From NCBI GenBank assembly GCA_047445235.1, contig JBLGEO010000012.1:1-13473 (forward strand): DNA of 13,473 nucleotides. The letters are read 5' to 3'. Within the stretch, counting starts at the first letter, position 1; each line of letters opens with the position of its first letter. The position numbers were made by a program, and so were the translations under genes. The notes under the pieces are model-generated. The model was not told the origin of the DNA, did no database searches, and was given only the letters and a program-made list of their open reading frames with translations. Positions 6,619-11,953 of the stretch are shown here, piece after piece. Source of the stretch: JBDSRX01 sp047445235 (GTDB taxonomy: Bacteria; Patescibacteriota; Dojkabacteria; J137).

Positions 6619-7371
6619 ATGACATTAGTATATTCATTAATTGCGACATTCATAGTTAGCCTTATTTCTTTTGTAGGGATACTACTTTTTTTTAGAAAGA
6701 CAAATTCAAAGAGTAGCTTTATTACTTCTCTTATTGCTTTTGCAGCAGGAGCACTTCTTGGTGATGCTTTTCTTCACCTTATCGGAAAAGCAATAGAAGT
6801 TAATGGTTATTCTATTGGAATCATGGTTTATGTTTTTGCTGGAATTTTATTGATGCTTGTAATAGAGGCATATTTTCATTGTAGTCACGATGCTACAGAA
6901 GAGAATAAGCATAACCATGCTACTAATAAAGTTTTGGGAAATTTAAATACTTTTGGAAATGCAATCCATAACTTTTTAGATGGAATAGCTATTGCTGCTA
7001 GTTTTTTAGTTAGTCCAGTTGCAGGTGTTGCAAGTACTATAGCTATAATTTTTCATGAGATACCACAAGAGTTTGCTGATGTCGGAATTTTACTTTACTC
7101 TGGATGGTCTAAAAAAAAGGTACTTGTATTAAATTTCTTAACTGCATTAACAGCTGTCTTAGGAGCAATCTTTACGATCATTCTAAGTAGTTATATTCAA
7201 GGTGCACAAAAGTTTCTAATTCCACTTGCAGCAGGGCAGTTTATTTATATTGCGCTTGCTGATTTACTTCCAGAAATTCACGAAAAAGCTGGAGTAAAGA
7301 AATATGTTCTAGAGATTGGAATGTTCTGCGTGGGATTTATATTAATGTACGTCTTATTATTTTTAGAGTAA
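6619..7371 (+). CDS. ZIP-family divalent metal transporter
   Basis: ZIP proteins import Zn(II) or other divalent metals across the cytoplasmic membrane. The product is about 250 aa with roughly eight hydrophobic segments. TM4 carries HNFLDGIAIA (residues 117-126) and TM5 HEIPQEFADVG (146-156), the binuclear metal-site helices of the family. A loop after TM3 is His-rich (H-C-S-H ... K-H-N-H). I prefer the ATG at 6619, because it directly precedes the first membrane helix; an in-frame TTG at 6610 would add three residues. The gene follows the Fur-family regulator by 41 bases and probably shares its transcript. That gap also holds an AT-rich inverted repeat TAATAA-N3-TTATTA (6594-6608). Its 3' end overlaps the convergent prmC by 9 bp. 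Confidence 0.93.
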   Translation: MTLVYSLIATFIVSLISFVGILLFFRKTNSKSSFITSLIAFAAGALLGDAFLHLIGKAIEVNGYSIGIMVYVFAGILLMLVIEAYFHCSHDATEENKHNHATNKVLGNLNTFGNAIHNFLDGIAIAASFLVSPVAGVASTIAIIFHEIPQEFADVGILLYSGWSKKKVLVLNFLTALTAVLGAIFTIILSSYIQGAQKFLIPLAAGQFIYIALADLLPEIHEKAGVKKYVLEIGMFCVGFILMYVLLFLE

Positions 7372-8145
7372 GGTACATATCCAGAAACGGTTTTTTTCGT
7401 TTTGATCAAGCCTTACTTCAATAGACCAGGCAGAGAATTCATCTGTCTTTTCTTTTGAATGTAAATCATCGACTTCCAATATTATGGTACCTTTTCCGTT
7501 TAAAAATTTTGCAGCTTGATGAAGAAGCTTCCTAATATATTCTAGCCCATCAATTCCCCCATCTAAAGCGATTAGAGGTTCGAAATCTTTAACACTGGAA
7601 CTTAGTGAGCTAATTCTCTCTCTAGGGATATAAGGAAGATTTGAAACAATTAAATCTAGTTTTATATTATGAAAATTATCAAGGAGATCTGATTCAATAA
7701 GTTGTAAACTACTTTCATCTTTCTGATTTATAAAACAATGAGTCTTTCGTTCAATTAGAAAATTTCTTGCATTATCCTCAGCGACTTTTAGAGCAGCATT
7801 AGAAATATCAGATAAGTAACCATCGTAAGCAATAAGTCTTTTTTCTAGCTCAAGTGCAAATGTAATTCCAATAATTCCAGAGCCTGTTGCTACATCTGCA
7901 AAAGTAACCTTACTATATTTATTTGCTCTGTTATTAATGACATCTAGAGCTAGATCAATAAGTTCTTCTGTCTCGATCCTAGGAATAAGAGTATATTTAT
8001 TAACTCTGAAATCTCTACCGTAAAATTCACCTTTGCTAGTAATATGTTCTACTGGGACTTCAGAATCTATTTCTTTAGTAAGCTTGAAAGGATCAAATCC
8101 ATGTTTGATTAAGTGGTTTGTTTCTTTTACAGAAAATTTTCGCAT
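7363..8145 (-). CDS. prmC: Peptide chain release factor glutamine methyltransferase (PrmC/HemK)
   Basis: PrmC uses S-adenosylmethionine to N5-methylate the glutamine of the GGQ motif in release factors RF1 and RF2. The 260-aa protein shows LIPRIETEELID (53-64), SAM-binding motif I DVATGSGIIG (84-93), the catalytic loop SNLPYIP (168-174) and the family-typical EPLIALDGGIDGLEYIRKLL (189-208). Two oddities: the catalytic motif is NLPY rather than NPPY, and the N-terminal release-factor-binding domain is only about 28 residues before VPVEHI instead of about 70. The start at 8145 is an ATG immediately preceded by the U-tract of a hairpin, with no Shine-Dalgarno. It lies 53 bases downstream of the membrane-anchored protein gene on the same strand. 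Confidence 0.9.
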   Translation of the reverse strand: MRKFSVKETNHLIKHGFDPFKLTKEIDSEVPVEHITSKGEFYGRDFRVNKYTLIPRIETEELIDLALDVINNRANKYSKVTFADVATGSGIIGITFALELEKRLIAYDGYLSDISNAALKVAEDNARNFLIERKTHCFINQKDESSLQLIESDLLDNFHNIKLDLIVSNLPYIPRERISSLSSSVKDFEPLIALDGGIDGLEYIRKLLHQAAKFLNGKGTIILEVDDLHSKEKTDEFSAWSIEVRLDQNEKNRFWICTLL

Positions 8146-8182
8146 AAAAAATCTCTCTAGAAATATTAATAACTAGAGAGAT
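8146..8182 (-). terminator. Strong hairpin with U-tract abutting the prmC start codon
   Basis: A perfect 10-bp inverted repeat, ATCTCTCTAG (8182-8173) and CTAGAGAGAT (8160-8151), flanks a 12-base loop. On the minus strand it is followed by six U (8151-8146). It ends the transcript of the 8199-8972 gene. The U-tract touches the ATG of prmC, so the same element could act as an attenuator or initiation-blocking hairpin for prmC. Confidence 0.75.
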
Positions 8183-8198
8183 GATATCACATGTATGT

Positions 8199-8972
8199 TT
8201 AGTTGAATCGTGCTGTCTTCATAATTTCATCAATTAACTCTAACTGACTAGATGGACCTGCGGTAATTGCTGCTACCCAGTCAATTCTGTTTTCATCTTC
8301 TTCGTAAAATGATCTAGCAAGATTAATACACTTTGCATTAGGATTAGTAGTGCTATCAATATAGAAGTCTGAGTATACATAACCATTTCCATCTACAAAT
8401 AATCTAATCAATCCTTGTTTCTCTTGAGCAATAGGACCGTCTGAACCTAAAGGACCTTGTTCTTTTATAATTTTGTAGTTTTCTCTACAATAAAATTGAG
8501 TATTTCCTTCTTGCATAACTCCATCAACTTTTTTAAATGCAATCTGAAATTGTGTACCAGAATCACTCTTTAATTCCATGTTCAAATAAGCTCCAGCAGC
8601 ATTACTACCATCAATTTCTCTTATAGATGTAGGCTCTGTCGTAATATTCCAAAGACTGGAATCGTACATAAAGTTAAAACCATATGCTTTGTCAAAAGTA
8701 AACTTTGTTAAGTTACTTGTTGTAACTGGAGTTGTTGTAGATGTATTAGGGTTAGGTTCCCCCACTGCAATTCCTGGTGAAGATACCGGAGTATTGTCCA
8801 CGTCATTAAATGTTGGTGCTGGAGACTTTATTGTAGATTTACCATAAGTAAAAATAACAACAAATAGAAAACCTACAGCAAGAACAAAAAATGCAATTGC
8901 TAAGGCTAAAAATAATTTTTTATTTGTTCTTTTTTCTGTTTCCATGGAATTTTGTAACACTGAGTTATCCAT
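8199..8972 (-). CDS. Membrane-anchored extracytoplasmic protein of unknown function
   Basis: The 257-aa protein has a short charged N-terminus, one transmembrane helix at about residues 20-42 and a Pro/Thr/Ser-rich linker (about 46-88). An outward-facing domain (about 90-255) starts with a segment of the type FTFDKAYGFNFMYDSSLW. That pattern (F-x-Y/F-P/D-S-x-W) is common in single-pass surface proteins of CPR genomes, including PsbP-like folds; the fold is not proven here. Two cysteines, in FYCRE and AKCIN, could form a disulfide. The start is the ATG at 8972; Met10 is an alternative. A weak promoter (TTGTTA 9033-9028, 17 bases, TACACT 9010-9005) may serve it. No function is assigned. Confidence 0.75.
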   Translation of the reverse strand: MDNSVLQNSMETEKRTNKKLFLALAIAFFVLAVGFLFVVIFTYGKSTIKSPAPTFNDVDNTPVSSPGIAVGEPNPNTSTTTPVTTSNLTKFTFDKAYGFNFMYDSSLWNITTEPTSIREIDGSNAAGAYLNMELKSDSGTQFQIAFKKVDGVMQEGNTQFYCRENYKIIKEQGPLGSDGPIAQEKQGLIRLFVDGNGYVYSDFYIDSTTNPNAKCINLARSFYEEDENRIDWVAAITAGPSSQLELIDEIMKTARFN

Positions 8973-9035
8973 TATCTATAAATAAAAAATAAATTCTAAA
9001 TAATAGTGTATCCCAGTGTACATTACATAACAAGT

Positions 9036-9425
9036 TTACTTTGATTTCTTTTTATCATCTTTCCCATCGTCCTTTACTTCCTTTAGAACATGAACAAGTT
9101 TTAGTTTTTTACCATCTCTTTTAACTTCTTCTTGTGCTGTTTCAATAAGATCAATTCTAATAAGCTCTTTTATCAATTCTAATCTTTCTCGTGTAGTTGC
9201 GAGTTTTTCTGATAATTCAAAAACAGTTTCATCTCCTTTTACCTTATCTCTAAGCTCTTTGGTCTTTTTCGAAAGCTTCTCAAGCTCAATCTGTGCTTCT
9301 AAAGAATCCTTAATATCTTTTAAATCACCCCTCAGTGTTTTAATTACTCCTTTAAGTTTAAAGTACTCTTCGACCTTATCTAGGTTCGGATTGCTTAATA
9401 AATCATCGTTTTTTGTGTTGCTCAT
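9036..9425 (-). CDS. Small coiled-coil protein of unknown function
   Basis: I do not recognise this protein. It is about 129 aa, extremely rich in Lys, Glu, Asp and Leu, with heptad-like Leu/Ile/Val spacing from about residue 12 to 110, so a long helical hairpin or coiled coil is likely. The tail is highly basic and acidic (D-D-G-K-D-D-K-K-K). It has no cysteines, signal peptide or membrane helix. An ATG at 9425 is preferred; an in-frame GTG at 9434 would add three residues. It precedes the membrane-anchored protein gene by 63 bases on the same strand. It may be structural or nucleic-acid associated, but the sequence alone does not say. Confidence 0.65.
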   Translation of the reverse strand: MSNTKNDDLLSNPNLDKVEEYFKLKGVIKTLRGDLKDIKDSLEAQIELEKLSKKTKELRDKVKGDETVFELSEKLATTRERLELIKELIRIDLIETAQEEVKRDGKKLKLVHVLKEVKDDGKDDKKKSK

Positions 9426-9632
9426 AAATGACACATAATAATTAAAATATGAATTTCGTATGAATGTTAGCTAAATCAACTAAACGTTACTGGCTATATG
9501 TTTTCACGCTTAGATTTCACGACTTACTCTACTATCCGTATCGTTCCATGTACATTAATGATAGAGATTTTGTTTGCCCTAAATGGTACTCGGTAGTATA
9601 CTTAATTTAGAGGAGCTTCTCAAACGTATTTA

Positions 9633-9638
9633 TATAAT
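9633..9638 (+). promoter_or_regulatory. Candidate -10 element upstream of the HPF-like gene
   Basis: TATAAT lies 46 bases before the ATG at 9684 without a good -35. Between it and the start codon is a hairpin CGTAAT-N9-ATTACG (9658-9678) ending 5 bases before the ATG. This hairpin could affect initiation or be an operator. Confidence 0.4.
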
Positions 9639-9683
9639 AGTAAGTTTTGTTGCGAAACGTAATTTATATTTTATTACGATACC

Positions 9684-9995
9684 ATGAGATATCTATTTGT
9701 TGCACCAAATTTAACACAGCCCACATTTGAGACATTGCAGGAGGTCAGTTTTAAGATGTTTAAGAAGGTAGAAGAAATTCTCCGAAAGATAAATGAGGCC
9801 GAATGCACAATTAAGATCTCAGTGTCTAAAGAAGGTCACGGAAATGTTTTTAGGTTAAACGTTGAGGTTCTGGACTTTAAAAGAGAAAATCCAGTGGTTA
9901 TTATTAAAGATCACGACCTACGAAAAGCTATTGGCACTGCTGCAAGTAAGTTGAAAACTCAAATAATAACAAAAAGAAAGAAAATGATTGGATAA
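9684..9995 (+). CDS. HPF/RaiA-like ribosome-associated hibernation factor (short form)
   Basis: The family binds the decoding region of the 30S subunit and silences ribosomes in stationary phase or under stress. The 103-aa length equals the short HPF/YfiA type with no dimerising C-terminal domain. The order of elements fits the beta-alpha-beta-beta-beta-alpha fold: helix at about 14-37, strands CTIKISVSKE (41-50), VFRLNVEVLDF (55-65) and PVVIIKDHDL (70-79), then the final helix LRKAIGTAASKLKTQI (79-94). That helix matches the family pattern of Asp-Leu ... Ala-Ile ... Lys-Leu ... Gln-Leu/Ile, followed by a Lys/Arg tail. The usual N-terminal sequence is diverged, so this is a likely rather than certain call. 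It is monocistronic, ending in a strong terminator 22 bases downstream. Confidence 0.6.
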   Translation: MRYLFVAPNLTQPTFETLQEVSFKMFKKVEEILRKINEAECTIKISVSKEGHGNVFRLNVEVLDFKRENPVVIIKDHDLRKAIGTAASKLKTQIITKRKKMIG

Positions 9996-10016
9996 TTTCA
10001 ATTTAAATATTAAAAT

Positions 10017-10049
10017 AGCTGCACTTAGAAATAGGTGCAGCTTTTTTTT
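10017..10049 (+). terminator. Strong intrinsic terminator of the HPF-like gene
   Basis: AGCTGCAC (10017-10024) pairs perfectly with GTGCAGCT (10035-10042) across a 10-base loop, followed by eight T (10042-10049). The last T bases double as part of the next gene's -35 hexamer. Confidence 0.92.
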
Positions 10050-10076
10050 GACATCAATTTTAGATATAGTTATAGT
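10048..10076 (+). promoter_or_regulatory. Consensus-like promoter of the small membrane protein gene
   Basis: A perfect -35 TTGACA (10048-10053), a 17-base spacer and -10 TATAGT (10071-10076, 5 of 6) form one of the best sigma-70-type promoters in the window. Initiation near 10083 gives a leader of about 36 nt to the ATG at 10119. Confidence 0.8.
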
Positions 10077-10118
10077 ATAGTTAATCAAGTTATTATTTAT
10101 TTATTATTTTATTACTCT

Positions 10119-10493
10119 ATGAGAAAAACTTTCTCAAGAATATTAGCAGCAGCTTCAGCTGTTGTTGCGTTTACTCTTTTAGCGACTCCAGCTTTTGCTC
10201 AGTCCTATGTATACGATTACGGTACAACTGCTGCCGATGCAACTGCTGCAACTGCAGGTGTAGGATTAAGTTTAGTTTGGGCATTATGTGTTTGCTGCGT
10301 ACCATTGATTATTGACTCGGTACTTGCCTACCTAGTTTATAAAGATGCAAAAAAACACAATATTGAGAACCCAGCTTTATGGGCTGCTCTAACATTCTTC
10401 TTTACTCTAATTGGCCTATTGGTTTACTACCTTGTACCAAGAACAGAAGCAATGAAGAAAATGGAAGGCAAATCTGAAAAGAAAGCTGAGTAA
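10119..10493 (+). CDS. Exported or inserted small two-helix membrane protein (PLDc_N-like)
   Basis: The 124-aa protein starts at the ATG at 10119. A longer frame back to a GTG at 10035 is rejected because it would begin inside the upstream terminator and before the promoter. The N-terminus is a clear Sec signal peptide: a basic start, a hydrophobic core and an Ala-Phe-Ala cleavage site after residue 27, followed by Gln-Ser. The mature part has an Ala/Thr-rich stretch and two membrane helices (about 44-69 and 80-102). The second region, L-V-Y-K-D-A-K-K ... N-P-A-L-W-A ... G-L-L-V-Y-Y-L, resembles the PLDc_N / small integral membrane family. A Lys/Glu tail follows. A VirB2-like pilin was considered because a type IV secretion operon is nearby, but the second helix fits PLDc_N better. 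The role is unknown. Confidence 0.75.
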   Translation: MRKTFSRILAAASAVVAFTLLATPAFAQSYVYDYGTTAADATAATAGVGLSLVWALCVCCVPLIIDSVLAYLVYKDAKKHNIENPALWAALTFFFTLIGLLVYYLVPRTEAMKKMEGKSEKKAE

Positions 10494-10498
10494 GTACA

Positions 10499-10542
10499 AG
10501 ATTTCTTAAATGAAATCTAAGGCTCCGAAAGGAGCCTTTTTT
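10499..10542 (+). terminator. Tandem hairpins with intrinsic terminator
   Basis: A 7-bp hairpin AGATTTC-N6-GAAATCT (10499-10518) is followed directly by AAGGCTCC-GAAA-GGAGCCTT (10519-10538) with a T-run to 10542. The second is a textbook terminator with a GNRA loop; the first may stabilise the 3' end. The reverse strand lacks a long U-tract, so it mainly serves the plus-strand gene. Confidence 0.92.
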
Positions 10543-10570
10543 AGTATTAAGGACGATTGACGAATAAAGG

Positions 10571-11113
10571 TTAAGCCTTGCTAAATACCTCAATTAAAAA
10601 CGAAATATGTTCTTCAATAGGTTTTTCAATTAACCTTGCACCCTCATCTATATCTTCTCTACTTACATTTGCAGCAAATCTTTTATCTTTCAATTTCTTC
10701 TTTACAGACTTAACCTCCATGCCTTCAAATTTTGTAGGTCGCATTATTGAAGACGCATTTAGAAAACCACAAAGTTCATCACATGCAAATAAATACTTTT
10801 CAATTTTAGTTTCAGGATACTTACCTGTTCGCTGAGGACCATGTGATTTAATTGCTAAAATAACATTTTCTGGGTAACCAAGTGCAGGTAAGATCTCATT
10901 TACAGCTTTGTTAGGATGCTCATCTGGATATTTTTCCCAATCTATATCGTGCAATAAACCTGAAGCAAACCACTCATCTACTTCTTGATCTGACAAGTTC
11001 ATAGATTTAGCATACGCTTCCATTGCCTTAGCAACCATATGGCAATGATTTAGTAATGACTCATTCTTAACGTATTCATTTAATAGTTTCTCTGACTCCT
11101 CTCTTGAAGGCAT
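10571..11113 (-). CDS. HD-domain metal-dependent hydrolase
   Basis: HD-superfamily enzymes are metal-dependent phosphohydrolases, often acting on nucleotides. The 180-aa protein matches the predicted-hydrolase group COG2316. Metal ligands are visible: H23/H25 in L-N-H-C-H-M-V-A, the H55-D56 pair in GLLHDIDWEKYP, H66 in D-E-H-P, H91 in A-I-K-S-H-G and D112 in A-C-D-E-L. The protein is almost all helical and cytoplasmic, without a signal peptide. It starts at the ATG at 11113 with no Shine-Dalgarno. It is transcribed divergently from the type IV secretion genes and converges on the small membrane protein gene, 28 bases past that gene's terminator. The substrate is unknown; tRNA- or (d)NTP-related roles occur in the superfamily. 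Confidence 0.88.
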   Translation of the reverse strand: MPSREESEKLLNEYVKNESLLNHCHMVAKAMEAYAKSMNLSDQEVDEWFASGLLHDIDWEKYPDEHPNKAVNEILPALGYPENVILAIKSHGPQRTGKYPETKIEKYLFACDELCGFLNASSIMRPTKFEGMEVKSVKKKLKDKRFAANVSREDIDEGARLIEKPIEEHISFLIEVFSKA

Positions 11114-11141
11114 ATTATGTTAACTAATAGTAAGTAGTTAA

Positions 11142-11221
11142 TGGATATTTTAGCATTCAAATATTTTGATTGTAAGCTTTAGCACATTTAATATATACTG
11201 ATATAGTTCTGGATATTTTAG
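11142..11221. repeat. Direct repeat pair TGGATATTTTAG in the divergent promoter region
   Basis: An exact 12-base sequence occurs at 11142-11153 and again at 11210-11221, 68 bases apart. The pair flanks the AT-rich core with -10-like TATACT (11194-11199). The copies may be regulator sites for the divergent HD/T4SS promoters. The repeat is short, and chance cannot be excluded. Confidence 0.4.
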
Positions 11222-11261
11222 TCAACCAGCAACTCGCAACCAATAACTATTAACTAAAGGT

Positions 11262-11939
11262 ATGGGAATATTTGATCCAAAAAGAATGAGTACACAAGAA
11301 CATCTAGATATCGCTGATATTAAAGATGACATGGTTGTATTAAAAACAGGTAAAGTATCAATTGTAATAGAAACAACTTCACTTAACTTTGACTTACTGG
11401 ATGGACCTGAACAAGACGCTAAAATAGGTACTTTCGCATCTTTTTTAAATGCAACAAATTTTCCAGTTCAGATTGTTATTAAGACACAGAGAACAGATAT
11501 TGCAGGTTACTTAAAACTCTTACAAAGTTATAAATCTAAACTGACATCTGAAGCTCTTACTAATCAGGTAACGTTGTACCAAGATTTTATAAATAACTTA
11601 ACACAGACTACTCAGATTTTAGACAAAAGATTTTACACTGTAATTCCTACTTTAAAAATGCCAACAATTAAAAATAACTGGTTTAAAGAGGCTTTTGGAA
11701 CTGCAGAAAGAATTGCTAATGTAACGAAAATTGTACAGAAAGCAAAAGAAGAACTTTATCCAAAAAGAGATGCAATTATTAAGCAATACGAGAACATGGG
11801 TGTAGCAGCCAAACAATTAACTAATGACGAATTAATTAAACTATATTATTCTGTATACGAACCTGACAAGTTAGGCTTAGAGGTTTTGAATTTAAGAGAA
11901 AGTGATGTTGAGGCAGGTTTAGTTGGGTCAGCATTTTAA
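11262..11939 (+). CDS. TraC-like protein, N-terminal partner of VirB4 (type IV secretion)
   Basis: The 225-aa protein resembles the TraC-like N-terminal domain that, in many CPR genomes, is encoded as a separate gene just before the VirB4-type ATPase. Visible markers are S-T-Q-E-H-L-D-I-A-D-I-K-D-D-M-V-V-L-K-T-G near the start, then I-E-T-T-S-L-N-F, the F-L-N-A-T-N-F-P-V-Q-I-V-I-K-T segment (about 61-75), and a long helical stretch with D-K-R-F-Y-T-V-I-P. It has no membrane helix or signal peptide, which fits a cytoplasmic component of the secretion or pilus motor. The start ATG at 11262 has only a very close AAGG before it. The ATPase gene begins 14 bases after the stop, so the two are almost certainly one operon. 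Confidence 0.8.
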   Translation: MGIFDPKRMSTQEHLDIADIKDDMVVLKTGKVSIVIETTSLNFDLLDGPEQDAKIGTFASFLNATNFPVQIVIKTQRTDIAGYLKLLQSYKSKLTSEALTNQVTLYQDFINNLTQTTQILDKRFYTVIPTLKMPTIKNNWFKEAFGTAERIANVTKIVQKAKEELYPKRDAIIKQYENMGVAAKQLTNDELIKLYYSVYEPDKLGLEVLNLRESDVEAGLVGSAF

Positions 11940-11953
11940 TTTAATAAATATTT

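Noticed and set aside
9498..9596. A 32-codon plus-strand ORF between the coiled-coil and HPF-like genes.
   Set aside because: It has no promoter or ribosome site, no recognisable composition or homology cue, and is short enough to be chance.
9435..9683. AGGGCAAAC on the minus strand (near 9571-9579), resembling a c-di-GMP-I (GEMM) riboswitch landmark.
   Set aside because: The second conserved box (GACGCAAAGCC) and the tetraloop-receptor elements are missing downstream, so the match is probably chance. I see no other supported RNA in this intergenic stretch.
10035..10118. N-terminal extension of the small membrane protein from a GTG.
   Set aside because: It would start inside a strong terminator and upstream of the promoter; the ATG at 10119 begins a perfect signal peptide.
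10119..10493. VirB2-like pilin for the nearby secretion operon.
   Set aside because: Signal peptide plus two helices fits loosely, but the second helix region matches the PLDc_N-type pattern better and the gene has its own promoter and terminator.
10402..10593. 63-codon minus-strand ORF.
   Set aside because: It is a shadow of the membrane protein gene and its terminator.
10578..10835. 85-codon plus-strand ORF.
   Set aside because: It is antisense to the well-supported HD-domain gene.
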